This document shows positions 43,280 through 54,845 of a stretch of DNA of 64,000 nt, piece after piece. How positions within the stretch are numbered: position 1 is the first letter of the stretch; every line of letters starts with the position of its first letter. Below the pieces are notes generated by a model that saw only the letters and a list, made by a program, of their open reading frames with translations, ran no database searches and was not told where the DNA came from. This DNA comes from Cristatella mucedo (Eukaryota > Bryozoa > Phylactolaemata > Cristatellidae): assembly GCA_009760855.2 (NCBI GenBank), contig WPIO01000117.1:144001-208000 (forward strand), read 5' to 3'. The translations under genes and the position numbers were made by a program.

Positions 43280-44020
43280 AGCGATCGAGTTTTAACCTGT
43301 GATCTCCCCATGAAATTTTCTAACATTTCTGCTTGCGATGGGGATACCTTAATAAAGGACAGCAAAAAGATCTTGTCGCTTGAAGGTCCTCCAAGATCCT
43401 CTCGATGGTCTTCACTGGCAGCCAAACTTAGCCCAATGCTTCTCAGGATGACGGGGTTTATACAAAAGTCTTTCAATTGCCATGCTTAATTGATATTTCA
43501 AAAGCCTAAATTAGATACAGAGGTCCTTGCAAACTATCGCCCAGTTTCCGTTCTTCCTTTTTGTCAAAGATTCTTAAAAGATCGCCGCTAATTAGCATGT
43601 AGCACACGCTGAGAAGAGCTTTAAGTCGGAATAATTTCCGTCATAAAAAATTCGCTAAATTCGCATAAATTTGCTGAAGCGACACCACGACGACCATTGA
43701 AACTACTCTGCTCCGTGTAATCAACAAAATCCTATGCAGCAACGACGACGAAAATTTCACTGGCAAAGGCCATGCTGGATCTATCAACTGTTTTCAACAC
43801 TATTGATCAAGCCATTCTAATTGAACGATTGAGAGCAAGGATCGGTCAGGCAGACGAGGCACTGGCGAGGTTCAAATCGTGCTTGCCCGATCGTGTTCAA
43901 TCCGTGTCGTGTGGGGGTCAGGTCTCATCCACCAGACTAGTCACATGTGGAGTCCAGCAAGGGTCCGTTCTCAGTCCGTTGCTGTTCTCCGTTGGTACTG
44001 AGCTTCTGAGATTGTGATTC
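43280..44020 (+). mobile_element. LINE-X linker and RT N-terminal fragment
   Basis: A linker at about 43300-43480 resembles the 60.0-60.2 kb copy (GATGGTCTTCACTGGCAGCC). The RT frame 43772-44017 has MLDLSTVFNTIDQAILIERL and SCGGQVSSTRLVTCGVQQGS. It is truncated before YADD. Confidence 0.82.
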
Positions 44021-44067
44021 TGTGATTCAGACCATTCGATCGGCTATTGTATCTATGCTTACGATGC

Positions 44068-44213
44068 CCTGCTTTGGCCAAGTGGTTAAGGTGCTCCCCG
44101 TTGACGACCAAGGCCAAGGTCACTATTTTTGCATTCCGAGGTCCTGGGCTGGAGCCTTGTAGCATTTGTAAAGCATAGAAGATCGAGCGTAAGTTCTCTT
44201 AGGGCGCTGGCTC
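44068..44213 (+). mobile_element. SINE-A, joined to SINE-B
   Basis: Head TTTGGCCAAGTGGTTAAGG, B box GGGCTGGAGCCTTG, tail AAGTTCTCTTAGGGCGCTGG. It passes directly into the SINE-B head with no spacer. Confidence 0.82.
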
Positions 44214-44365
44214 ACTAGGTAAGGTGGTTGCTTTTCACGACCTCGGCCCAGAAGTCTTGGGTTCAAATCCTTTGGTGAACGATCCGTTATCGCCACTGCA
44301 AGCAACGGTGATAGCCGTCAAGTCTCTCCTGTCGCTATACAAAAAGAGGCTGTTAAATCAGCTAG
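44206..44365 (+). mobile_element. SINE-B, joined to SINE-A
   Basis: The head GGCTCACTAGGTAAGGTGG lacks its first bases. The B box is GGGTTCAAATCC, the body ends GCTATACAAAAAGAGGCTG, and the tail is TTAAATCAGCTAG. Confidence 0.85.
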
Positions 44366-44629
44366 TGACTTTTTTAACATGTGACATATAATTTTTTACA
44401 CATCTGCTTAGCTGCATTTCTCGTTTAACCAGTAGGAGTCTGCTGTATCAACTGATCAAACCGACTGCTCGCCGGGCAGAGCCATACTATAACTGTAATA
44501 TCCGATAAACTGAAACGCTACCAATAGAAGCAGCTTAAGCTTGTGACTCAAAGACTTTGCTATTCTAAAAAGTAACACTGTTGCGCAATCGTCACCGCAC
44601 AATTGAAATGTAGGAGTCACTTACAGCTG

Positions 44630-45060
44630 CCGAAAATTTTGATATTCATTTGGAAGAATGCATCCCCGGCTAGCCATCATGTCTATATTAATCCAAGATT
44701 AGGGACTGTCAAACACGGCGGCTCAAAAAAGATTTAAAAAGCTCCTCTATTCTCTCTATGCTTCATTTTTGCAATTCCAGTTTTACTCGGCTACTACAAA
44801 AAGGGCTTCGGTCACTGCAGCTGATGTTTTATATGACCACAAAGCGAATGAACAAATCCCAAAAGTTCAACCACTTGCCACCTTCGACGAGGAGATTCAG
44901 TGACCTCCAGTTAATCAAAGGATGCAGAGTAACGTTACTATTCTGACCCTCAAGGCACACAGTGGCTTCGCTCATTCATACCTAGCTAAAAACACACTGC
45001 TGCACCAGTCACAACCTCCTCGCACTTTCAGCTCCTCGATCGAAAACAAATGAACTGAAA
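44630..45060 (+). mobile_element. LINE-X fragment, old
   Basis: A degraded copy of the thumb/C-terminal region (TTTGCAATTCCAGTTTTACT, GGTCACTGCAGCTGATGTTT, CCTCAAGGCACACAGTGGC). Confidence 0.65.
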
Positions 45061-45890
45061 CTGCTCTCCTACGTGTTAACAATATACGTGGCAAAGATGA
45101 CGGGAATGTCACTGCCCCAGCTCTGATAGATCCATCAGCTGCCTTTGACAGCATTTATCGCGATGTCCTACTTTAACAATTAAGAACAACGATCGGTCTG
45201 ACAGACGAGGCACTGGCGTGGTTAAAATCGTACTTTTCTGATCACGTTCAATCATTGTCGTGTGGGGGTCAGGTCTCACATATGAGACCGGTCTCCTGTA
45301 GAGCCCCTCAAGGGTCCGTTCTCGGTCCGTTGCTGTTTTTCATTTTTACTCAACCTCTGGGAAAAGTGATCAGTGCCCATGCAATAGGATATCACTTTTA
45401 TGCTGATGATACTTAACTGTATTTGTCATCAAAGCTGCCGGTATCTGCTGCAACAACTGATAAACTGAATGCTTGCCTTGCCGACATTCAATCCTGGATG
45501 TCGGAACATTTCTTGAAGCTAAATGACGATAAACTGAAGTGCTGCTCATAAGACACCCCAAGCGTGTGGCTCGATTTGAAGGCTTTGCTGATGTTGTAGT
45601 GCGATCATCACCGCGTGCTCAAAATTTAGGCGTCGTTTTCGACAGTCGCTTCGATTTTAAAAGCTCCATTAAGAAGACTGTTTCTACAGCTATCAATCAC
45701 GTCCTTTCCCCATCTAAAATAAGGAGCTGTCTTCCATGGTGGCTTGCACAACATTTGACGAGCTCCTTAGTTCTGCCTCGGCTTGATTATTGTTATTCCC
45801 TTTTGGCTGGGCTACCGAAAAAAAAACCAGGCCACTGCAGCTGGCTATGAAAATGGCTGCAAGGCTAGTTTTCAAGAATTGTGACCTTCT
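45061..45890 (+). mobile_element. LINE-X RT copy
   Basis: Contains the RT palm (ATCGGTCTGACAGACGAGGC; GGGGGTCAGGTCTCACATA), HFYADDT followed by a stop where Gln is expected, and frame 45539-45850 with the intact RLDYC site (LPRLDYCYSLLAGLPKK). This copy lacks the 1-nt deletion seen in the 31-kb copy. Confidence 0.85.
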
Positions 45891-45929
45891 CAGGGCTGCA
45901 TAGACTGAGGTAAACTCTCTCTCTCTCTT

Positions 45930-46780
45930 TCTGGTAATATGTATCTCTTGACATCGTTTTTTAGTATTGATCACCGAGTACCACTCGAGTGCCTTACATC
46001 TCGCCGGGGTATCACTGGCAGTGCACTGCAACGGTTCAGTTTCAACATGCGTGGGAGACACCGAAGCATTGAACTGGAAAACATCATCCAAGGAACCAGT
46101 AAAGCTCAGGTTATCCTGGAGCACTGGCCATGGTCTAATATATTTTTGATTCGCACTCTCCCTCTTGCCGATGTAACTGTGTGGCACGATGCAGGCTCTC
46201 ACTTCTATGTCGACGAAAAACAGCTGTACCTCAGCTTTGTTTCCTTAGAGCCTTCAAGCAAGAGAAACTTCCTTAACTCCTTTGCTGTGTGTATTGCTGG
46301 AATTTTCACACGAATGGCGACTATCTCAAATTTAATGACAATATAACTAAATAGCAGTTACGACCAAGTTGAGCCTGAGTTTGAAATTGGTATGGTTAAC
46401 CTCAAAATCGGCTCAAAACCAGCTTTATCTCTCGTACAATATGCACACAATATAGGCGTCCTGCTCCAAAGGGACCTTTTATCGGACGAATACATCTGCT
46501 TTAAAGTCAACTCGGCCTGATTTTAGCTACATGAAAGAGCAACGTTCGGGCCTGCTTTGACTGTGGTGCTACGTGCATTTGGGACATCCCGTATTAACTT
46601 TCATAACTCACTACTTGCAGTTCTGCCGGACTATGCAATCAGGCACTTACAGTTGGCGTGCGATTGCATTTAGTACTCGGCATTAGTCTCTCCACTTGTT
46701 ATCCTTGACCTTTCGGCAGTATTGGCTACTCTTGATCATAAAGCCTTTCTTGAGCGTGTAACGCCGAAGGCTCGGCGAAG
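45930..46780 (+). mobile_element. LINE-Y RT fragments
   Basis: Frame 45939-46346 covers the RT palm with the motif decayed to FYVDEKQLYLSF. A second RT start is at about 46690-46780 (CTTTCGGCAGTATTGGCTAC). Confidence 0.75.
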
Positions 46781-47089
46781 TAGGCGTAACCTGCCGCTTA
46801 CCTAGCGGCGTAACCTATCGCCTAATGCCTGTCTACGCGAAATAAGCAGGCCGCCACGAAACGAGCGTTTCTGGCGCTGACCTACTTGTCGTTACTAAAG
46901 GGGTCGTGAGTCCGCGGCGTGAACTGGGAGGCGACACACAACTTGGGTATTTTAATGAGCTTTATTCTCAGGTGCAAAGTCGCTGCGCGTCTTGCTCAGT
47001 CTTATCTCCACACTCCTCACACGCTCTCAACAGCACAGGCACTCTTTCGGAGGGAACACGTCCCCGCACTTAGGCTACCTACGTCTATT

Positions 47090-48020
47090 GTGGGGATATA
47101 TTGTACCTCTGCTGTAATCCCTTTCAGCCCTCGAGCACGTCGAATCTCTACACAATTTTGCTGCATGTATTGGCGACATTCCCAAATGCACGGTAGCAAA
47201 CTTTCTTAAATCGAATGAAGAAAAAACTAACTTACTAGTTATGAGCAAACCAAGTGTAATTCAGAAATTGAAAACCTGGCGCTCAAAATCAGCTCCGCAA
47301 GCATATTTCCAGTTGAATCTTAATGTAATCTAGAAGTCCTGTTATACAGTGACTTTTCGTTAGATGACCGCCTCAGCTGCCCAATCGAGTGTGCCTTCTT
47401 TTACCCACATAATTTTGCCGAAATTCGTGCTTGTTTAGGTAGGGATACCACATCTAAGTTGGTCCATGCATTTGTGATATCCTGCCTTGACTTACATAAC
47501 TCACTGCTTGCTAGTCTCCTGGCCTGTGCAATCAGGCGCTTACAGCTGGTGCATAACTCTGCAGCTAGGCATGTCTGTCGTGAGCGTCGCAGTTGCCACA
47601 TCACACCACTTCTCGCTGACCTGCACTGGCTACCAGTCAAGCATTGCATCGAATTTGAAGTTTTGTCACTCACTTTTAGGTCTCTTCATTCTCTGGCTCC
47701 AGCTTACCTACCAGAGCTACACCCCACCAGGCGAAGTCTCGTATAGCCAGCTTTGCTGAGTCGAATCGTTTAGCTAGCCATACCTCGTACGAACCTCAAA
47801 ACCGTTGGAAACCGTACTTTTAGTTCTTTTTCTATCGAAGCCTGGAACTCACCGCCAACGTACACAGCAACGTTCCGACAGCACGGCAACCACTGAAAAG
47901 GAAGCTTAAAACGCAGCTGTTTATTACAGCATTTGGTGGCTCTTCTTGAGTAGCTCTTCAAGTGCGTGCACGACCTGCTTACATTGTGCCTGCTGCTTGC
48001 GGATGTTACCGCCACGGATC
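47090..48020 (+). mobile_element. LINE-Y copy, C-terminal half
   Basis: From the post-YADD region (47095) through frame 47459-47746 (MVHAFVISCLDLHNSLLASL, LLADLHWLPVKHCIEFEVLS) to the degraded 3' end. Frameshifted. Confidence 0.82.
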
Positions 48021-48761
48021 CCAACGAGGTCTTAGCTTCTGTCTTTTCTTAGTTAATTATTTATAATCTTTTTATTATTTATTATTTTTATTATCTTCTT
48101 TATTAATATTTTCCTATTTATTCTTACTTGTTATTCTCTCGTTCTTCTTGGCTTCTCGCCGCTTCTCTGTCGCGGGCGCAGAAATCATTTTCACTTCTCG
48201 CTCCTCCGCGCGTCCATCGGTGCAAAAGTCGTCCGCGAGCGCTTTTCGCTTCGCGCCAATGGGAAGCCAGTAAAGAGAAGCGAGCCGTTAAGCCGCGCGG
48301 CTGCGGCGGCTGCGGCGGCTGCGGCGGCTGCGGCGGCTGCGGCGGCTGCGGCGGCTGCGGCGGCTGCGGCGGCTGCGGCGGCTGCGGCGGCTGCGGCGGC
48401 TGCAAAAAGAAAGCGCAAAAGCCGCCGCTTGCGAGCGCCGTTCGACGCTCAAGCGCAGCGATCTGGCGCCGACCTTCCCGCCGCCGCCGCCGCTGCTCGG
48501 CGACGCCGATGAAAATGCGTCGACGCCCACGTACGGCGGCGAGAATGCAGTCTCTCGACGCCGACTGCAGGTCCGAGCACCCGCTGCCGGCGCCGCGAGA
48601 CCGTCCGGACTGCTTGGCCAGCGCCGTTCCAATGTGACCTGCGATCCGTGGCGCTAGATCCAGTCGCTTTATCGGACGCGACCCGCTGTTTCGCGCGCAC
48701 CCCTCTGTTCCCGACGAGGCCGCTCGGCGGCGGCGACTTCATTAATCTTTTCCCGCGGCAG
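48021..48761 (+). other. CpG-rich island with possible exon
   Basis: A + strand frame open at 48292-48654 passes through the 9-bp array and continues as LAPTFPPPPPLLGDADENAS and TPTYGGENAVSRRRLQ. It has no ATG, so it would be an internal exon; CTGCAG|GTCCGAG at about 48570 is a weak donor. The unbiased residue mix suggests possible coding. The alternative frames are Gly-Cys or Ala runs. I do not recognise the protein. Confidence 0.25.
48301..48403. repeat. 9-bp CTGCGGCGG tandem array, ~11 copies
   Basis: A perfect 9-bp repeat. The three + frames read LRR, CGG and AAA; the - frames read PPQ, AAA and RRS. Confidence 0.97.
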
Positions 48762-48966
48762 CGGCGGCGGCGGGGGGGGATGGACGGCTGCGGCGAACCG
48801 GATATCTGCACTGTGGCGAGCCGCCGGTGAGGAAGGAGAGGTAGAAGGCGACGTCGACGTATTGGGACGACCTCCAAAGTTGAACGACGCAAGACGACGC
48901 CCGCTTCACTCCCAACACCCGCCGACGCCGCAGACAAACATCAACAAACTCGTCAAGTCGTTGCAA
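48762..48966 (+). CDS. Candidate internal exon, unknown protein
   Basis: The stretch is bounded by a strong pyrimidine tract and acceptor (AATCTTTTCCCGCGGCAG, ending 48761) and a consensus donor, CAA|GTGAGT, at 48966/48967. One frame is open throughout and ends ...GRPPKLNDARRRPLHSQHPP and TPQTNINKLVKSLQ; the other two contain stops. The frame enters with one base completing a codon and leaves in phase 0. No domain is recognised. The splice signals and single open frame are seen; that it is an exon is inference. Confidence 0.35.
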
Positions 48967-49169
48967 GTGAGTTCTGCTTTCGTCTTGAGTCGCTATCAGC
49001 TCAACCGAGACGCAGGCCTCGGCGGCGGTGGCGTCGGTGCGACGTTGTCTTGGGGGACGCTCGGAACTGCTGGCAACACTCGATTGGTGGCTGCCGGTTA
49101 CGTAGGCGGTTACTAAGGGAGCGGAGTCCATTGGCTAGCGGCGACGTGCGCATGGCTAAAGCAGGCGCA

Positions 49170-49775
49170 ATTAATAATAATAATAATAATACACTTTATA
49201 AAGCGCCCTCAGAGAACTCAATTTCTTTCTAGGCGCTTTACATTTGCTGCAAAGGGAAGCGCGATTGAATGGTGAGTAGTATCATGCTTGATAAACATTA
49301 ATAACATGGTTAGGGGTGACATGCACACGGTCAGCATGCAAACGTGGTTAGTGGCAGCATGCACAGTGTCGGCACGCATAAGCACATCAAGGACGAATCA
49401 CAGGGACCCACTAAATGCTGTCCTAGGCGTCCTAGGCGTCTGCCCTAGGCGTCTGTCTGTCCTAGGCGTGTTCTTAAGTTCTTTTTAAATGTGGTAAAGT
49501 CAGGGGATGTTCTGACGCAAGTCAGGAGTGAGTTCCAGGCTTTGGGAGCATACCAACTAAATGCACGGTCTTCAAAGGATTTGAGGTTTGTACGAGGTAA
49601 TGGTAAACTGTTGGATTCCGAGAGGCGGGTGGTACAATGCTTGGCCTGGTGGGGGAGTGGATCTGAGACATAGGCTGGAGCCAAAGAATAAAGTGACCTA
49701 AAAGTGTGCGAAAAAACCTTGAAATCGATCTGTTGCTTGACTGGTAGCCAGTGCAGGTCGGCGAGAAGCGGTGTC
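49170..49775 (-). mobile_element. LINE-Y copy, 3' part
   Basis: (AAT)n and the hairpin tail are at 49171. Frame 49445-49891 (-) carries LLADLHWLPVKQQIDFKVFS and SYAPKAWNSLLTCVRTSPDF. A local expansion of CCTAGGCGT lies at about 49423-49469. It is 5'-truncated near 49775, against a GC-rich island. Confidence 0.88.
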
Positions 49776-50418
49776 TCCATGATTGGTCGATCTAGCGAAA
49801 CGGTCGCGCCCGCTGCGTGCGGATCGCCGGCCTGACCGAAGTCGCAACCGGAGGCGAAGCGCCCGAGTCGAAGGAGGCGTGGCTGAAGCAATCCGAAGGA
49901 GGCGTGACCGATGCGATCCGACTCGCGGGTCGGATCGCTCCAGCCGCGCTTCCTTCGGCGCAGGCAGGTATGCAGAGCTCGCGGCCGTGCCGACGACGAT
50001 TTCGTGCGGCGAATGCGACCGAAGTCAATTAAAGCTGCTCGAGCTCGACTCGCTATATCGACGGCAATTCTCGGCCGCTCGAGCTGCTCAAGTAGCCGCC
50101 GAGATGAGATTTAGCCGAAGCCAATCAGCCTCGGGTCCGGCAGTTCTATTCGCGGGATTCAGCAGCTGGCCGTGCGCAACGCCGTCGGCTGGGTCGTGTC
50201 GGCAGCGTTATTTTCGCCGACTCGAGATAATTGGATACGGTGTGCCACGATCGAGTTCTCGATTATAATGAGCCCTCCGAGAATCGCTCCGCCGCAGCAG
50301 CTGACGGGCGGGCCGCTCCGGCGGAGCGAGCCGGCCGGAGCGGCGCAGGCAGCTGCCGATGGTGTCGTCATGTCCGCCACTCGCAGCTGCCGACTCGGCT
50401 GCTGCGAGGACACAGCAC
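49776..50418 (+). other. GC-rich island with a possible exon ending at 49967
   Basis: A + frame from about 49802 reads VRIAGLTEVATGGEAPESKE and then AWLKQSEGGVTDAIRLAGRI, up to GCGCAGGCAG|GTATGC at 49967/49968, a good donor in phase 1. No family is recognised and no acceptor was identified; the upstream side is cut by LINE-Y. The opposite strand is also open. Confidence 0.22.
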
Positions 50419-50492
50419 CTGTAAAGTGCATGGAAAGAGATTCAGTTCTCTGAGGGAGCTTTATAAATGCATTAGTCTTCTTCTTTATTAGG
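50419..50492 (+). mobile_element. LINE-Y/SINE-A type tail remnant
   Basis: GTAAAGTGCATGGAAAGAGA then TTCAGTTCTCTGAGGGAGC and TTTATAAATGCATTAG: only the shared 3' tail survives. Confidence 0.75.
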
Positions 50493-51088
50493 ATCGGCCG
50501 GTGAACCAACGCCGTGGAGCAGCGCTGTAAGCGCTGCGCCGGCGTCCGCTGCCCGATGGCATGCATGCTGCTGGATCAATCCAGTCCATGCGTAGCACAG
50601 CGACGGCGGCGGCGAGACGCGGGCGCTGCAGTTCTATCGTCGCTGCGGACGCGATGACGATCTCTCATTCGTGGTAGTGAATCGCAGAATCCTGAAATAG
50701 GGATGACTGAAAGATGACAGCTGACAAACAGGATCAAAAGAGCTGAAAACGGTAAGAGACCAAGAGCAGGACCGAAAGTCGAGACCGGAAGACCAAGAGA
50801 CCGGAAGACCGGAAGTTGGGAGACGCATATTGAAAAAATTAGTAGCAGAGCCGCTGTCCAGGTTCTTGCACAGCATAGCTCGCTCGCCGGGGTTCCGAGC
50901 TATCACGAGGTCTATTGCTTCCTCTTTCTTTCATCAAGAAATGATAAAAGGTTCAGAGTGACTCCGTATAATTTAATCCAACGCGTCCGTATCGCATCGG
51001 TCCCATCGCACCCTTTTAGGTAACTTCGCACGATAAGCTCCTGCTCACCTATCGGAAATACTTATTCCGCAGGCTTTCCCTTGTTGCC
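50493..51088. other. No gene recognised
   Basis: GC-rich to about 50640, then mixed. A purine-rich stretch at 50755-50815 has AGACCGGAAG repeated. Confidence 0.3.
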
Positions 51089-51252
51089 GAGCTGGTTTGG
51101 TCCAGCGGCTAAGGTGCTTGCCCCGAACTAGGTCTGGCTAAAGTCGTGGGTTCGAGCTCCATTGCATATGTGAAGCGCCTGAACAGAGATTAAGTTCTCT
51201 TGAGGCGCTATGAAAATGAATTATATTATTATATTATTATTATTATTATTAT
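51089..51252 (+). mobile_element. SINE-A copy, intact, with (ATT)n tail
   Basis: Head TTGGTCCAGCGGCTAAGG, B box GTGGGTTCGAGCTCC, tail GAAGCGCCTGAACAGAGATT then AAGTTCTCTTGAGGCGCTA, ending in (ATT)n at 51227-51252. Confidence 0.92.
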
Positions 51253-52430
51253 TACCGCAAATTCCCCCCTTACCATAGCAACCTCTTGTACCGTCATTGC
51301 CTCTCTGAAGGCTAGGCTTCTCATCGAAATGCTTAGCCGAGCGTTGATCCGCTCTAAAATTCTTTGAATTCACCGGCCGTCCGAACAGATCAGTTGACAT
51401 CGTGGCATTGCAACTGCGGCGTCAGATAAGCCAGCCGAATTATGGCGGTTAGCGAATTATGGCGGTTAACTACACAATAGTTAATTGCCTAGGGGCCGCA
51501 TTAAAAGGCCGGCGCCCTGAGATAGGCGAGGAGAATTCGAGACTCGGGGCATTGGCGCTGGAGCTCATGTGAGCTCTAGGCCACGCAGCCATTGGTCACG
51601 TTGCGACCGCTGTTGAATGCTTGTAACCATCCGCTGGTGTTGAATAGCATTGTATGCATTGTGGATATGGACTCTGTAAGCTAAGCTGCTGTAAGCTAAG
51701 CGCTATCACTGCTGCGCTCGCTCGCTGTGAGCAGTCCTCAACGTTCTCATGGTGCTTCCATCGCGAGCGGGCGCTCAATCTCCAGTCAGCTGTTTTGCCT
51801 CTTATCGAGCCTAGTAAACCATCGAAAACTTTAGAAGGAAATCAGCCAGATTATGATACTGATGTGCCGGCATCGCGCCAAGCTCCTGTGTCCTGGGCTC
51901 GCGGCGTCGCCGTCGCTACGGCGACGCCGCGAAAAGCAAGACACACCCACCCACCCACGCCAGCAAGCGAGCTGTTGTTTCATCGACGACTTCTGTATTG
52001 TATCGCATGCAGGCAACGCAAGCGAGCGTACAAACTGTTAGAGTAGCCGTCGTGCGCGCCGCTCCGGAGCACGTGGTGTTAAGAGAGAAGAGAGTGGATA
52101 GAGTGCCTACAGGCCGACGCACAGGCAGAAAGCGAATCGGTCGGCAAGGAACTATTATCGCGTGCCGGCAAGAAGCGCGCCCGGCGGGCGAACGGTACGT
52201 CGGCTGGGGGTGGAACCAAGCGGTGGCGATGACTAGTCCACACCTGAAAACTATTGGGTAGGAACTGATTAGGGGAATATCTACGGCGGATGCGAAAATC
52301 TATGGTCAGTGCGCCTAAAAGCCGACGCCTAACGGTGGGCTGTCGGCTGTGCTTCCGGAATCGGGATTGGTATTTGAGCAGATTTCGGCCTCTGGAGAAA
52401 GGCGAAGGCAAAACCAGTGAAACATTGCAT
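51253..52430. other. No gene recognised
   Basis: Mixed composition. Overlapping frames on both strands at 51654-52411 show no family signature. Confidence 0.25.
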
Positions 52431-52612
52431 AATAATAATAATAATAATAATAATAAGGGAATTGATAAAGCGCCCTCAGAGAACTAAATCTCTTTCCAGG
52501 TGCTTTACATTTGCTGCAAAGGGAAATGCAATTGAATGGCGAGTACTATCATTGCTTGATAAACAACATGAATAACATGGCTAGGGGTAACGTGCACAGG
52601 GTCAGCATGCAA
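52431..52612 (-). mobile_element. LINE-Y 3' tail
   Basis: (AAT)n at 52431-52455, then TAAAGCGCCCTCAGAGAAC and CAGGGTCAGCATGCAA. Only ~180 bp. Confidence 0.9.
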
Positions 52613-53650
52613 CATCAGCGACCTAACCGGCAAACGAAATGCTCTCGCGACGCGGTGGAGCCGAATTAATATTCGTCAGTAAGACGAACCTCGTGCCACT
52701 ACGCTTCTAGCACCAGACGGCAAGCGAAAGTGATGCATCCTAGCCGAGCCCGACGAGCAGCGACTGACGAATCGCGGAAATGCCAGCACGCTAATTGCTC
52801 GTCAGAAATCGTGCAGCGGAGGAACAATCTGTTCGCATTCTCAGTGCCCACAGCGCTGCGGTTCAGCTTGGCAAGGGCCATCGTGACCATCGCACATTCA
52901 GCCGTCGCTCGGTCATCAGCCAGTTCACCTTGTCACCCACCAGTCAACGGCGAAGCGTCACCCATCAGTGACGTCTCTTAGGTTCTTTCAGAAAAGTAAA
53001 TCGCTCGTCGTCCCTGGCGGGGCTTTTTACACTCTGGGTTCTACAATGAAATGCCAGCCCCCCTCACGAGCTTGCCTTGCCACTGCGCTACCTTTACTGA
53101 TCAATCTAATTACTCTTTGCTCTTTGCCCTTACTTTCTAGCCGTCCTGCGAAGTCGAGTCTACGCTAATTTCTGGCTGTTTCCTCGATCGGAATACTGAA
53201 TCAGCAATGTTTCTCACTTTATCTTTTTCGAATGAGATTAATCTCGATGCTATTTGCGATGTCACTGACCGATGTATGCTACGATGCATGCGTACACAAA
53301 TGCATAAAATATGCATGGACAAATACTGTGTATTGATAGTAGTACGTGCCACTAAATTCATGCACCGTGACGATCAAGATTTAAACTCAAATATCAGCGC
53401 GTGGACTGTTTGCTACGTACGTGCACATACGTTACATAAATAGCACTTAAATACACTAAATACATATAGCACAGACCTGTGCGTACATAAATGAGAGTCG
53501 AAGTATAACTAAATAAATTATAAACTGTGTCTGACGAAACTTTATCATTATATGTAGCGGGAAGAGAGCCTTAATGGCTTCCTTCTCTGAATGGAGAGAG
53601 TGATACAAGATTGCCTGCCTCAGGAATTGAAGTGTGAGAACTGTATCCCT
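52613..53650. other. No gene recognised
   Basis: No coding or repeat family is supportable. Short frames only. Confidence 0.3.
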
Positions 53651-53662
53651 CGTCTAAGATCC

Positions 53663-53664
<2 letters not shown>

Positions 53665-53698
<34 letters not shown>
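53665..53698. repeat. (TA)n microsatellite
   Basis: Pure TA run just left of the large palindrome. Confidence 0.92.
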
Positions 53699-53703
<5 letters not shown>

Positions 53704-53715
53704 CCCAATATATAT

Positions 53716-53749
53716 ACCCAAAAACAAACACATAATCTGTGAGTTTATA

Positions 53750-53801
<52 letters not shown>

Positions 53802-53835
53802 TATAAACTCACAGATTATGTGTTTGTTTTTGGGT
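53716..53835. repeat. 120-bp near-perfect palindrome with TA centre
   Basis: The left arm starts ACCCAAAAACAAACACATAA and continues TCTGTGAGTTTATA. The right arm ends TATAAACTCACAGA then TTATGTGTTTGTTTTTGGGT. The non-TA part of each arm (~33 bp) is an exact reverse complement; the centre is TATATA with two TGTA interruptions. It should form a hairpin or cruciform. Confidence 0.95.
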
Positions 53836-54169
53836 TGTGTGACAGCTCTGTCATATTCCCTCACAGTCGTCAAATAAATATTCTTCCACGCTTCGCATAA
53901 CTTTGGTTTGCCTGGTGTCATGGAAAGTCTTCCTATTGAGCGAACGAATTTACAGCCACCACAGCTGCGGCCATACTGCGAGGATTCTTATTGAGCCCGA
54001 GTTTATATTTAATTGCATACTCCCATATATAATTTGAACACCTGAAGACCTACAGTACATGCTTAGAATTATACTTAAATAGTCTTCACTCGCATACAAA
54101 AACGCAAAGCCACGATCCTTGAGTGCGCATTGCTGATCGTGATCTACCGTTAACCATTCGATCATGCTA

Positions 54170-54290
54170 CCTTTGCAGCAAATGTAAAGTGCCTAAAAAT
54201 AGATTGAGTTCTCTGACGACGCTGTACAAATGTATTATTGTATTATTAGTATTATTTATTGTTATTATTATTGTATTGTGTATTATTAGT
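54170..54290 (+). mobile_element. LINE-Y 3' tail, forward
   Basis: TTGCAGCAAATGTAAAGTGC, then AAAAATAGATTGAGTTCTCT, and a TTATTG/TTA tail to 54290. Confidence 0.85.
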
Positions 54291-54424
54291 CGTTAGCGGC
54301 GTTAGCCTCCAAAGAGCGTAAAGCACAGATTCAGTGACCGCTTACCATCTGTGCCACCTGGCCCGTGGCCCAAGGAGCAGCGTGCAGCTCGTGCTGAATA
54401 GCGTTATGACTTCACTCGATCGTT

Positions 54425-54845
54425 ATGTAACGGAATGTATCTCCGTCAGTAACTTCACAGAGCCACGAAGAGTGAGTAGGTGCTATGCAAGAGAGTTTTC
54501 GATGTGTGCACTCGAAGCCTCAGCGGCTTGTAGCCAACAGATTTAATCCAATGCAAAACGATATAGTGAGAAGCACAGCTGAGTCAGGAGGGCATTCGAG
54601 GAAGTGAGTAGCGTTGAAGTAGCAGCTCAAGATGGCTGGAAAGTACGTGCCACAGTTTGCAGTTGGAGAATAGACGTCGCTAAGAAGAATTGTCGAGGTG
54701 AGTTCTATAGTCTAGAACCTGCAGAGCAAAGCTTTTGCTGCCAACGGTCTTTAAGCCTATCAATGGAACAGTTAGTTTATTCTCCTTGGAGGACCAGAGA
54801 GAATGAGAAGGCTGAAATTGGCGCAGCAGTTCAGCTAACAAGTAG
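54425..54845 (-). mobile_element. LINE-X 3' end
   Basis: The reverse terminus AATGTATCTCCGTCAGTAAC is followed by the C-terminal region (AACGGTCTTTAAGCC, GGCGCAGCAGTTCAGCTA). Divergent. Confidence 0.82.

Noticed and set aside
48191-48418. Poly-alanine and PPQ-repeat - strand frames
   Set aside because: Translations of the 9-bp array with nothing recognisable on either side.
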